Positions 51,036-59,173 of a DNA stretch of 64,000 nucleotides are shown here, piece by piece. The number at the start of each line of letters is the position of its first letter. The stretch's first letter is position 1. The notes under the pieces are model-generated. The model worked only from the letters and a program-made list of their open reading frames with translations. It had not been told where the DNA came from and made no database searches. Source of the stretch: Rhizobium sp. P40RR-XXII (GTDB lineage: Bacteria; Pseudomonadota; Alphaproteobacteria; Rhizobiales; Rhizobiaceae); the NCBI RefSeq assembly GCF_012641405.1, contig NZ_JABAII010000021.1, forward strand, positions 47,713-111,712, in the 5' to 3' direction. A program made the position numbers and the translations under genes.

Positions 51036-52225
51036 AAGGTATTCTCCCGGTTTCTTGTTGCCTCGTCTGGCGGTGCACGAGGCTGCCGCCAGCGCTTGAA
51101 CACCTCTATGACGATCATGCGCCCGCCGCAGCATGGGCATTGCGGTCGGAAGTCGATCGGTTCGTCCTCCTCCACGTCAGGGGGCGACGGTTCAGCGTGG
51201 AGGAGTTCGCGGGCGTGGGTGATGTTGGTCTTTCGAGCGCTGCCGGCAAGCAGACCGTAATGCCAGATGCGGTGGAAACCGCGCGGCAAGACGTGAAGCA
51301 GGAAGCGACGGATGAACTCGTCGACCGCAAGCGTCATGACCTGCTGTCGATCGCGGCCGTCTCGACGGTAATTCTTGTAGCGGAAGGTGACGTCCGTTTC
51401 GTTGAACGCGATCAGGCGACTGTTCGAGATTGCGACCCGGTGCGTATAGCGAGATAGATATTCAAGCACAGCTTCGGGCCCCGCAAAGGGCGGTTTAGCA
51501 TAAACGATCCAACGTTTCCTGCGTACCGGCGACAGGTGCCGCATGAATGCCCGGCGATCAGCCAAATGTGCCACCGATCCGAAGAAGGCGAGCTTGCCGG
51601 CGTCGTGGAGATAGAACAGCCGCGTCAGGAACAGGCGGCGGAAGAGCTTGCCGAGCACACGCACCGGCAGGAGGAATGCTGGACGTGATGATATCCAGTG
51701 TGATCCATCGAGAGCGATGCCTCCGCCCGGTACGATCATGTGGAGATGGGGATGATGTGTCATGGCCGATCCCCAAGTGTGCAGGACGGCAGTGATGCCA
51801 ATGCGTGCGCCAAGATGCTTTGGATCGGCGGCGATCGTCAGCATCGTTTCCGATACGGCCTTAAACAGCAGATCGTAAACCAGCGCCTTGTTGTAGAAGG
51901 CAATGGCGGCGACCTCGGCTGGCAATGTGAAGACGACGTGGAAGTACCCGACCGGCAGGAGATCAGCCTCTCTTTCGGCGAGCCATGTGCGTGCAGCCGC
52001 CCCCTGGCACTTCGGGCAGTGCCGGTTGCGGCAGGAATTGTAGGCGATGCGCCACTCTCCACAATCCTCACAGGCCTCGACATGCCCGCCCAATGCAGCG
52101 GTGCGGCAGTGCTCGATCGCTGACATCACCTTGAGCTGGGACAAGCTGAGATGTCCTCTGTGGGCTGCCCGGTGAGCTGGCCCGGCAGAACGGAAGATAT
52201 CGGCGACCTCGATTGAGGTGCGCAA
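51032..52225 (-). CDS. IS91-family HUH transposase
   Basis: The 397-residue rolling-circle transposase has an N-terminal zinc-finger (CEDCGEWRIAYNSCRNRHCP and the following KCQ), the HUH motif in THHPHLHMIVPGG, and the catalytic-tyrosine region EYLSRYTHRVAISN. A second cysteine cluster, CPCCGG, lies near the C-terminus. The protein appears full length and intact, so the element may be active. It begins four bases after the integrase stop. Confidence 0.95.
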   Translation of the reverse strand: MRTSIEVADIFRSAGPAHRAAHRGHLSLSQLKVMSAIEHCRTAALGGHVEACEDCGEWRIAYNSCRNRHCPKCQGAAARTWLAEREADLLPVGYFHVVFTLPAEVAAIAFYNKALVYDLLFKAVSETMLTIAADPKHLGARIGITAVLHTWGSAMTHHPHLHMIVPGGGIALDGSHWISSRPAFLLPVRVLGKLFRRLFLTRLFYLHDAGKLAFFGSVAHLADRRAFMRHLSPVRRKRWIVYAKPPFAGPEAVLEYLSRYTHRVAISNSRLIAFNETDVTFRYKNYRRDGRDRQQVMTLAVDEFIRRFLLHVLPRGFHRIWHYGLLAGSARKTNITHARELLHAEPSPPDVEEDEPIDFRPQCPCCGGRMIVIEVFKRWRQPRAPPDEATRNRENTL

Positions 52226-52229
52226 CAGC

Positions 52230-53135
52230 TCAGCCGTCTGGCGATTTGCCTTCCATCAGCGCCATCAGTCTATCAAGAGGTCCCGCCACCGCGTGAATGG
52301 TTCGGGTGGAGACCTTCGCATAGAGAGCGGTCGTCTCCAGCTTGCTGTGTCCGAGCAGAACCTGAATGACACGGATGTCAGTGCCGTCCTCCAGAAGATG
52401 GGTGGCAAAGCTGTGCCGCAAGGTATGGGGGCTGACGCGCTTGTGGATGCCGGCGACATCTGCAGCTTCCTGAACCGCGCGATGCAGTTGTCGCGACGAG
52501 ATCGGATCGGTGCGGCTACGCCCCGGAAACAGCCAGCCATGAGGCAGCATCACGCCGCGCCGCTTTCCTTCGCGCCACCACAGCCGCAGCAGTTCGAGGA
52601 GCTGCGGAGAAAGCATGGCATTGCGATCCTTGCGTCCCTTGTCTTGTTCGACCCGGATCAGCATCCGTTTCGAGTCGATGTCATCGACCTTGAGATGCGC
52701 GACCTCGGAGACGCGCAAGCCCGCACCATAGGCCACACCGAGTGCCGCCTTGTATTTGACGCCAGGTGCCGCCTCGAGCAAGCGGGCAGCTTCCTCAATA
52801 CTCAGCACATCCGGTAGTTTGCGGGGATTGCGCGTAATCACCAGCGCTCGCGCCAGATCCCGCCGCCTCAGCGTCACCGTGAACAGAAAGCGGAGTGCCG
52901 AAACCGTGCTGTTGATCGTCGCAGCGCCGACACCGTTCTCATGCTGATCCAACTGGAAATGCCGTATATCTTCCACCGTCGCTGTATCAGGCGAACGCCC
53001 AAGGAAAGCGGCGAAGCGGCGTACGTGACGGATGTAGTCCTGCCGCGTGTGAGATCCCAGACCTCGCATTATCATGTCTTCCTGCATGCGCTGGCGAAGC
53101 GGTGTCATCGGGGCATCATATTGAAAACCGGCCAT
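52230..53135 (-). CDS. Tyrosine recombinase of the IS91-family element
   Basis: A 301-residue phage-type integrase. It has a SAM-like N-terminal DNA-binding domain and the catalytic set: Arg in GAGLRVSEVAHL, His-x-x-Arg in SPHTLRHSFATHLL, His in LLGHSKLETT and Tyr in ALYAKV. Such integrases are regularly found upstream of the transposase in one IS91 branch. AGGAGG lies before ATG 53135. The gene looks intact. Confidence 0.94.
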   Translation of the reverse strand: MAGFQYDAPMTPLRQRMQEDMIMRGLGSHTRQDYIRHVRRFAAFLGRSPDTATVEDIRHFQLDQHENGVGAATINSTVSALRFLFTVTLRRRDLARALVITRNPRKLPDVLSIEEAARLLEAAPGVKYKAALGVAYGAGLRVSEVAHLKVDDIDSKRMLIRVEQDKGRKDRNAMLSPQLLELLRLWWREGKRRGVMLPHGWLFPGRSRTDPISSRQLHRAVQEAADVAGIHKRVSPHTLRHSFATHLLEDGTDIRVIQVLLGHSKLETTALYAKVSTRTIHAVAGPLDRLMALMEGKSPDG

Positions 53136-53528
53136 TGAACGTTCCTCCTGTTGAAGAGAACACAATGGTCCGACAACGCCAGCAGCCTGCCTAGAACCTC
53201 AGATGATCACACCGACCTCACCGCGCAGGCCCTCCCGCGGAGCGGGTTCGTGCATGGGGGCGCAAAGCAGTCATCCCGCGCGTTGGCTGCAACGCCACAT
53301 TTTAAAGATCACGACGCCCCAATCAACAAAATCGAATCCGTTGATATGAAGGGATATGAACTGACCACCCCGTTATTGCTTTCAGTTCGTGCAGCTCAAA
53401 AACCACGACGCGTCAATGCTTTAAACGAGAAGGCATTGATGGTGCTACCAAGATGTTTGGTCCTAAAATTGCAGTGGCTTTTTACATCACATCCCAATGT
53501 CTGAGTAATGACCAACGTGGTACCGAAG
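53136..53528. other. Flank of the IS91-family element
   Basis: A 117-codon frame at 53151 has no family resemblance. Probably non-coding sequence containing one end of the element and the junction with degraded genes. Confidence 0.4.
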
Positions 53529-53705
53529 TCAGAACGACAGCTGAACCTTCATCGACTTGTTTCGGTCGCCGGCGGTTTCGAACGCGATGATCGCATCCTC
53601 CAGAGGGAACGTGCCGGTGAGCAACGATTTCAGGCTAACCCTGCGCTTGTTGATGAGTGTGACGGCTAGGCCGAACTCCTCGTGAAAACGAAATGTGCCC
53701 TTCAT
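53529..53705 (-). pseudogene. C-terminal remnant of a zinc-type alcohol/idonate dehydrogenase
   Basis: The frame reads KGTFRFHEEFGLAVTLINKR, then SLLTGTFPLEDAIIAFETAG and a stop after KVQLSF. This is the C-terminal 58 residues of an L-idonate/sorbitol-type medium-chain dehydrogenase. It is joined directly to an NTF2-like remnant on the opposite strand at about 53705, which marks a deletion junction. Confidence 0.8.
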
Positions 53706-53969
53706 CTCGATTACCGGCTCATCAAGGAACTGTGGGCCTTTACCGACAACCGCATCGCCGTGCGCTATGCCTACGAGTATTGCGACGACAGCGGGCAGTG
53801 GTTCCGGGCTTATGGCAACGAAAACTGGCTCTTCGCCGCAGACGGCCTGATGTCGCATCGCCACTCCAGCATCAACGAGATGCCGATCGCCGAAGCCGAC
53901 CGCAAGTTCCGTTGGCCGCTCGGCCGGCGCCCGGACGACTATCCGTCGTTGAGCGATTTCGGCTTCTGA
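53706..53969 (+). pseudogene. C-terminal remnant of an NTF2-like DUF1348 protein
   Basis: The product DYRLIKELWAFTDNRIAVRY and onward to PLGRRPDDYPSLSDFGF matches the last 85 or so residues of the intact protein encoded at 54549. The N-terminal half is missing and is replaced by sequence complementary to the dehydrogenase remnant. A 95-codon frame from 53682 is still open, so a short protein could be made. A strong terminator follows. Confidence 0.85.
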
Positions 53970-53990
53970 CTATAACACCCGTTCTGAGCG

Positions 53991-54022
53991 ATCGCGCCAG
54001 TGCCCGCCTGCACTGGCGCGAT
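53991..54022 (+). terminator. Rho-independent terminator
   Basis: ATCGCGCCAGTGC and GCACTGGCGCGAT form a perfect 13-bp stem with a 6-base loop, followed by TTGTCGTT. It lies 22 bases after the NTF2-like remnant stop. Confidence 0.85.
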
Positions 54023-54459
54023 TTGTCGTTATGAAAGCCGGGCGCCTAGCGAAGCTTTCGGGATGCAGGTTCACGATCTGCAATGCAGGTGAAGCGCGAT
54101 AGGCCGAAAGTACGACCACATTCGATGACGCGGTGAGGTGCGCCGGCAGAGTTGAAATCAGACCGACCCCGCCGTCCATCTTGCGATGGCAAGCGGCCAT
54201 GTCCGGGGGGCCGTGCTCTTTGAACAGAACTACCGTCAGCTGACGATCAGCGGGGACCTATCCGCTCCACGCCTCTGGCTGCCGCCGCGGCTCCCCCTCC
54301 GGGTGACGGAATCTGGGCTGCGGCTTCGCATGTAGGTGCGCCCATGCACGCTGCCGTGCGCATTGCCGGCCCGTCGCCTGCCGGTTCGACGATCACGACC
54401 CACTGTTAGCGACCGGAAAAGCCCATCGAAGAAAATTTCGCGATACCGCAAAAAACTCG
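54023..54459. other. Gap without recognisable genes
   Basis: No family resemblance is seen in any frame. The gap lies between the terminator and the promoter of the NTF2-like/TetR operon. Confidence 0.4.
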
Positions 54460-54488
54460 TTGACACCCAAAAACACGAGCGCTACTGT
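54460..54488 (+). promoter_or_regulatory. Promoter of the NTF2-like/tetR operon
   Basis: TTGACA at 54460-54465 and TACTGT at 54483-54488 are separated by 17 bases, a near-consensus arrangement. Confidence 0.7.
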
Positions 54489-54509
54489 ACCGATCAGTAA
54501 AGACTTTAC
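54488..54509. promoter_or_regulatory. Overlapping palindromes, likely TetR operator
   Basis: TACCGATCAGTA (54488-54499) is a 12-bp palindrome with a single mismatched pair, like many TetR-family sites. GTAAAGACTTTAC (54497-54509) is a perfect 6+1+6 palindrome overlapping it. They cover the expected transcription start. The downstream tetR gene is the obvious candidate regulator. Confidence 0.65.
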
Positions 54510-54548
54510 CAAATAGTACACACCAAAGATTTACAAAGGAAAATCAAC

Positions 54549-55013
54549 ATGTCACGTCCTCCTCTTCCCCCGTTCACTCGCGAAACTGCTATCGAAAAGG
54601 TCCGCCTGGCCGAAGATGGCTGGAACAGCCGCGACGCCGCCAAGGTCGCACTCGCTTACACCCTCGACACCCGCTGGCGGAACCGCGTCGAATTCGCCAC
54701 CAACCGCGAAGAAGCCCAGGCATTCCTCGAGCGTAAGTGGAACAAGGAGCATGAATACCGCCTCATCAAGGAGCTCTGGGCGTTCACCGGCAACCGCATC
54801 GCTGTGCGTTATGCCTACGAATATCACGATGACAGTGGCCAGTGGTTCCGTGCCTATGGTAACGAGAACTGGGAATTCGCAGAGGACGGCCTGATGGCTC
54901 ACCGCCACGCATGCATCAATGAAATGCCGATTGCTGAAAGCGATCGCCTGTACCATTGGCCGCTCGGCCGTCGTCCGGACGACCATCACGGCCTCAGCGA
55001 TCTAGGGCTCTAA
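54549..55013 (+). CDS. NTF2-like DUF1348 family protein
   Basis: The 154-residue protein begins with PPLPPFTRETAIEKVRLAED and carries the family-typical NREEAQAFLERKWNKE, GQWFRAYGNENWEF and MPIAESDRLYHWPLGRRPDD. DUF1348 proteins have a cone-shaped NTF2-like fold; a general function is not established. AAAGGA precedes the ATG. It is the first gene of an operon with a TetR regulator two bases downstream, so it is the likely regulated effector. A broken paralogue lies 0.6 kb upstream. Confidence 0.88.
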   Translation: MSRPPLPPFTRETAIEKVRLAEDGWNSRDAAKVALAYTLDTRWRNRVEFATNREEAQAFLERKWNKEHEYRLIKELWAFTGNRIAVRYAYEYHDDSGQWFRAYGNENWEFAEDGLMAHRHACINEMPIAESDRLYHWPLGRRPDDHHGLSDLGL

Positions 55014-55015
55014 TC

Positions 55016-55618
55016 ATGGCCCGCATGGTCGCTGAAAGATCCGACGCCATCGCCTCCCTGGCCGAAGTGTTTCGCGAGCATGGGTACGAAGGTGCGAGCC
55101 TTGCCGTGATCGGCAAGGCCACCGGCCTGGGTAAGGGCAGCTTGTACCACTTCTTCCCGAACGGGAAGGAGGAGATGGTCCGGGCTGTGCTCGCCGAAAT
55201 CGAGCAATGGTTTGAAGATTCCGTCTATTCTCCACTGCGAGACGGAGACAATGCCAACGCCGCAATCACGACGATGCTCGATGAAACTGCGAAATACTTC
55301 AGGTCGGGCAGACGCGTCTGTCTCGTCGGTGCCCTGGCTGTCGCCAACACCCGAGATCTCTTCGCGCAGGCTATCCGTGGTTATTTCCTCGCCTGGGTAG
55401 ACGCTCTGCAAGCAGCGCTCGTCCGGCAAGGCCGTGACGCTAAGCAGGCGCGCCTCCTATCGGAAGACGCCGTTCTCGCGATCCAGGGAGCGATCGTTCT
55501 CTCCAGGGCGCTCGACGATCCCGCCGTCTTCCAACGGGCAATCGATCAGCTGCATGCTCGATTGGCGTTCAATGGAAAGACGCTTAACGACAACGCCTCG
55601 GGTAACGGGTTGCTTTGA
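55016..55618 (+). CDS. TetR-family repressor
   Basis: The 200-residue regulator has the N-terminal HTH SLAVIGKATGLGKGSLYHFF, typical of TetR proteins, and a helical C-terminal effector domain with an RRVCLVGALAVA segment seen in the YxaF/LmrA-like branch. I chose ATG 55016, two bases after the DUF1348 stop. It probably represses its own operon through the palindromes at 54488-54509. Confidence 0.9.
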   Translation: MARMVAERSDAIASLAEVFREHGYEGASLAVIGKATGLGKGSLYHFFPNGKEEMVRAVLAEIEQWFEDSVYSPLRDGDNANAAITTMLDETAKYFRSGRRVCLVGALAVANTRDLFAQAIRGYFLAWVDALQAALVRQGRDAKQARLLSEDAVLAIQGAIVLSRALDDPAVFQRAIDQLHARLAFNGKTLNDNASGNGLL

Positions 55619-55802
55619 ACCCTCATTGCGGCCTGACCTGACGCATTGCATCCCCAGGCTCGCCGCCGTGGTGGGCCTGCGGATTGCGGAGGCAACGCAT
55701 TTCGGGAAGTCATCGTCTTTGCGATAACCCCGCTGATTTTTCCGACGACGCAATTCGCCGCAACGGGCCGCTCAGCGGTCGACATCAGAAGAGATCGCCA
55801 CC

Positions 55803-56292
55803 ATGAAGACCTTCTTACCGACCGCCGCCATCGGTGCACTTGCCGCCAGTCCTTTGCTTGCCCAGGACACCGTGCAGAAGGTCAGCCTCAAAGCCAGGCT
55901 TGCGGACAACATCGCTGAGATGGCCGTCGTGGAGTGTGCCGTGGACGGTGACAGCGTGTCGGCGGCCGTGACAGACCAATCTGGCGTCCTGCGTGCCCTG
56001 GTGCGATCCGAGAATGTCGGTGCGCACACAGCCGATGCGTCGACGCAGAAGGCATTCACTTCGGCATCGTCGCGAAGCCTCACAAGCGCAAAAGACGAGA
56101 ACGTCGCCGGCAACCCGCGAGCGGCAGGGCTTACGGACGTCCCAGGCTTACCTCGCCTTAGCCGGCGGCGTCCCGATCAAGGTCGGCGAGGAGACGATCG
56201 GCGCGGCCGGTGTCGCGGGCGCGCCGAATGGCGACTTGGACGAAAATTGCGCGAACATTGCAATCGAGGAAGTCAAAAGCCGGCTCAAGTGA
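55803..56292 (+). pseudogene. Frameshifted GlcG/HbpS-family secreted protein
   Basis: The first frame gives a signal peptide (MKTFLPTAAIGALAASPLLA), then ADNIAEMAVVECAVDGDSVS, AVTDQSGVLRALVRSENVGA and ENVAGNPRAAGLTDVPG. Homology continues in the +1 frame as YLALAGGVPIKVGEETIGAA and GVAGAPNGDLDENCANIAIE to the stop. One extra T in GGCTTACC at 56148-56149 explains the break. The family (DUF336) includes haem-binding and unknown-function proteins. A sequencing error is possible. Confidence 0.82.
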
Positions 56293-56359
56293 GGTCCCTT
56301 ACAACGATACGCTTTTTAAGGCCCACGTGCAGGGGGCCGGGTTACTTTGGAGATTGGCT

Positions 56360-58006
56360 ATGAATGGCGCGGAACTCCTCGTTCGAGCCCTTGAGAATGA
56401 GGGCGTCGAGAAAATATTTGGCATCCCCGGAGAGGAAAACCTCTTTGTGGTCGAGGCCCTGCGGAAATCCTCGATCGAGTTGATCGTGACACGTCATGAG
56501 CAGGCGGCAGCCTTTATGGCAGCAACCTATGGACGGCTGACCGGAAAGCCAGGCGTCTGCATCTCCACGCTCGGACCGGGCGCTTTGAACTTTTCGACAG
56601 GAGCAGCCTACGCCCTTCTTGGCGCGATGCCGTTGATCCTCATCACAGGACAAAAGGGCGTGCTGTCTTCCCGACAGGCACGTTTCCAGGTTGTCGATGT
56701 CGTCGCCAGTATGAAGCCGCTGACAAAGCTTACCCGGCAGATTGTCTCCCCGAAGATGGTTCCGACCGTGGTTAGGGAAGCCTTCCGGATCGCACAGGAA
56801 GAGCGCCCAGGTCCAGTGCATCTCGAATTGCCCGAGGATATCGCCGCGGAAGAAGGTGGGGAGGTTGCAATGGTTCCTACGCATGATCTTGATCTTCCGG
56901 TGGCGAGCGCCGAGGCGGTGGACCGGGCGGCGGCGATGATCGCAGCTGCAGAGAGGCCGCTGATTATGCTGGGAGCGGCAGCGTCGCGTCCGCGATCGAC
57001 GGCTGACCTTGCAAACTTCGTCATTCGCACCGGAATACCCTATTTTACGACACAGATGGGCAAAGGAACCGTCCCCGGGGGCCTGGAGCTCTACCTGGGC
57101 ACTGCCGCTCTTTCCGAACGAGACTATATTCACGAGGCCATCGAACGGGCCGACCTGATTATCACGATCGGACATGACACAATCGAGAAGCCTCCCTTTA
57201 TCATGGGCGGCCACGGAGCAAAGGTCGTTCATGTCGGTTACCAGCCCGCCACTGTTGAGCAGGTCTATTTCCCGCAGGCTGAGGTAATTGGGGACCTCGG
57301 GCCAACTCTCAAGATCCTTGCGGACCGGCTCGAAGGCAATCTGCCGAACGCAAAGGCGCTGATCTATCTCAGACGAGGGATCCGCGCGCGCGTTGCTGAT
57401 CGGGAGCTCGAAGCTCGCTTCACTCCGCAACGGATCGTCCACGATGTCCGCGCGGTAATGCCGCCCGATGGAATCGTTGCCTTGGACAATGGCATGTACA
57501 AGATCTGGTTCGCTCGTAATTACCGGCCTGAGGTCGCGAATACTCTGCTTCTCGACAATGCTTTGGCGACGATGGGAGCCGGGTTACCCTCCGCAATGAT
57601 GGCCTCTATGCTTTACCCCACCCGGCGCGTCATGGCTGTCTGTGGGGACGGCGGTTTCATGATGAATAGCCAAGAGCTTGAAACCGCAGTGCGTTTGCAG
57701 CTGAACTTTGTCATCCTCCTGATCAGGGACAATGCGTACGGTATGATCCGGTGGAAACAGGCAATCGACCGGTTCACCGACTTCGGGATGACCTTTGGAA
57801 ACCCCGATTTCGTCAAATACGCCGAGGCGTATGGTGCAAAGGGCACACGCGTCGAGCGCATCGAAGATCTGGAATCGACCCTGAACAACGCGTTCAAGAT
57901 GGGCGGCGTGCATCTTGTCGAAGTTCCGATAGACTACTCAGAGAACGATCGCGTGCTGGTCCGAGAGTTGGCGGAGAGGCTGCCGGTGGTCGAGGACATC
58001 CACTAA
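56360..58006 (+). CDS. Acetolactate-synthase-like thiamine diphosphate enzyme
   Basis: A 548-residue ThDP enzyme. It has the catalytic glutamate in VTRHEQAAAFMAATYGRL, the central FAD/nucleotide-fold domain, and the ThDP motif starting GDGGFMMNSQELETAVRLQL with its Mg-binding Asn followed by LLIRDNAYGMIRWK. The absence of a regulatory small subunit gene and the form of the C-terminus point to the catabolic AlsS-like branch, making acetolactate from two pyruvates. Related carboligases cannot be excluded. ATG 56360 has TTTGGAG before it. Confidence 0.88.
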   Translation: MNGAELLVRALENEGVEKIFGIPGEENLFVVEALRKSSIELIVTRHEQAAAFMAATYGRLTGKPGVCISTLGPGALNFSTGAAYALLGAMPLILITGQKGVLSSRQARFQVVDVVASMKPLTKLTRQIVSPKMVPTVVREAFRIAQEERPGPVHLELPEDIAAEEGGEVAMVPTHDLDLPVASAEAVDRAAAMIAAAERPLIMLGAAASRPRSTADLANFVIRTGIPYFTTQMGKGTVPGGLELYLGTAALSERDYIHEAIERADLIITIGHDTIEKPPFIMGGHGAKVVHVGYQPATVEQVYFPQAEVIGDLGPTLKILADRLEGNLPNAKALIYLRRGIRARVADRELEARFTPQRIVHDVRAVMPPDGIVALDNGMYKIWFARNYRPEVANTLLLDNALATMGAGLPSAMMASMLYPTRRVMAVCGDGGFMMNSQELETAVRLQLNFVILLIRDNAYGMIRWKQAIDRFTDFGMTFGNPDFVKYAEAYGAKGTRVERIEDLESTLNNAFKMGGVHLVEVPIDYSENDRVLVRELAERLPVVEDIH

Positions 58007-58350
58007 TGCGAAGTACACCAACTGCCTTTGAGATTTGATGCGAGCTCGGATGGCACAGATCGATCGGGCGGCTGCGGGGAATGGCGGATGGCCCATTGGA
58101 AGAAGGCGTCTGTCGTGAGGGCGACCTTGGTGACGATCGCGATCCGATCCAGCCGGTGCGGAAATTGCTCGCGGCCCGACCAGGTGTCATCGAACACCCC
58201 CCTCGGCAGGCCGTCCATGCTGTACGTGTTATTTTCCCGACGATAAACCTCTATACCGTCCGGGCCTTTTGCGTCGGTCCATTGGTCCAAGCTCGGCCGC
58301 TCGGCTTTATAGTCGAAAAGAGGAACCCCGAAACCACGAGAGGTTTGCAT
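58003..58350 (-). CDS. Unrecognised protein, possible truncated gene
   Basis: The frame encodes about 115 residues with natural-looking composition, including FDYKAERPSLDQWTDAKG, NTYSMDGLPRGVFDDTWSGR and REQFPHRLDRIAIVTKVALT. I cannot assign it to a family. GTG at 58365 is an alternative start. It overlaps the end of the acetolactate-synthase-like gene by four bases on the opposite strand. It is divergent from arsH. Confidence 0.5.
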   Translation of the reverse strand: MQTSRGFGVPLFDYKAERPSLDQWTDAKGPDGIEVYRRENNTYSMDGLPRGVFDDTWSGREQFPHRLDRIAIVTKVALTTDAFFQWAIRHSPQPPDRSVPSELASNLKGSWCTSH

Positions 58351-58379
58351 CAGATCGATGTCCACTCTCCCAGTGGCAG

Positions 58380-59120
58380 GTGGATGATGAAGGTGGCGCC
58401 GCCGTCATTGCCTCCAACGCGCTGAACGGCCGCCGCACGGTTCTCTGCGCAATCGACCTTCAGGCTCTGCGTCCTGCGTTCTCAACCCATCCGCCGCGCA
58501 TCCTGATCCTCTACGGATCGGTGCGCGCCGTGTCCTATAGCCGCCTGCTCGCGCAGGAGGCTGGTCGCCTGCTGGAGCACTTCGGGGCCGAGGTGCGGTT
58601 CTTCGATCCGTCCGGCCTGCCCCTTCCTGACGATGCCCCGGTGAGCCATCCCAAGGTGCAGGAACTGCGGGCGTTGTCGGAATGGTCGGAGGGTCAGGTT
58701 TGGGTCAGTCCGGAACGCCACGGTGCGATTACGGGCATCATGAAGGCGCAGATAGACTGGATCCCGCTCTCCATCGGCGCGATCCGGCCGACACAGGGCA
58801 AGACGCTCGCTGTCATGCAGGTGTCTGGCGGCTCGCAGTCCTTCAACGCCGTCAACACCTTGCGTTTGCTCGGCCGCTGGATGCGGATGATCACGATCCC
58901 GAACCAAAGCTCGGTCGCCAAGGCCTATCAGGAATTCGACGCGGACGGCCGGATGAAACCCTCCTCCTATTACGACCGCGTCGTGGATGTCTGCGAGGAA
59001 CTCGTGAAGTTCACGTGGATGACCCGCGATTGCTCATCGTATCTCACCGATCGTTATAGCGAGCGCACGGAAGAAGCATCCAAACTGGAGGCGCGGACAG
59101 ACCTGAAGGCGGCGACGTAA
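58380..59120 (+). CDS. arsH: ArsH-type NADPH-dependent flavin oxidoreductase
   Basis: Conserved sequence begins near 58458 (DLQALRPAFSTHPPRILILY) and continues with LYGSVRAVSYSRLLAQEAGR, the flavin-phosphate loop, then WVSPERHGAITGIMKAQIDW and ITIPNQSSVAKAYQEFDADG. ArsH reduces quinones or oxidises trivalent organoarsenicals and gives resistance to them. The N-terminus is uncertain. GTG 58380 is in frame but lacks a good ribosome site, and the first 25 residues do not look like ArsH, so the 5' end may have been replaced. Confidence 0.88.
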   Translation: MDDEGGAAVIASNALNGRRTVLCAIDLQALRPAFSTHPPRILILYGSVRAVSYSRLLAQEAGRLLEHFGAEVRFFDPSGLPLPDDAPVSHPKVQELRALSEWSEGQVWVSPERHGAITGIMKAQIDWIPLSIGAIRPTQGKTLAVMQVSGGSQSFNAVNTLRLLGRWMRMITIPNQSSVAKAYQEFDADGRMKPSSYYDRVVDVCEELVKFTWMTRDCSSYLTDRYSERTEEASKLEARTDLKAAT

Positions 59121-59173
59121 TCAACTCTTCTAGGCATCCAAGGTCTGGATCTCCCTGAATTCCTGAGCATTCA

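Larger units (their letters stand above)
50805..53160 (-). mobile_element. IS91-family element with integrase gene
   Basis: The element consists of a tyrosine recombinase gene followed by an IS91 HUH transposase gene and a small coupled frame, all on the minus strand. IS91 elements move by rolling circle and lack inverted repeats, so ends are estimated from the genes only. Hairpin-capable sequence CCCGCGGAGCGGG at 53234-53246 could belong to one terminus. Confidence 0.8.

Noticed and set aside
53151..53504. 117-codon frame beside the IS91 element
   Set aside because: No family resemblance, no ribosome site; probably flank of the element.
56140..56155. Programmed frameshifting in the GlcG/HbpS-like gene
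   Set aside because: No slippery heptamer or downstream pseudoknot is evident; a simple one-base insertion is more economical.
56342..57442. 366-codon minus-strand open frame
   Set aside because: It is antisense to the acetolactate-synthase-like gene, and the product looks like a reverse-frame shadow.
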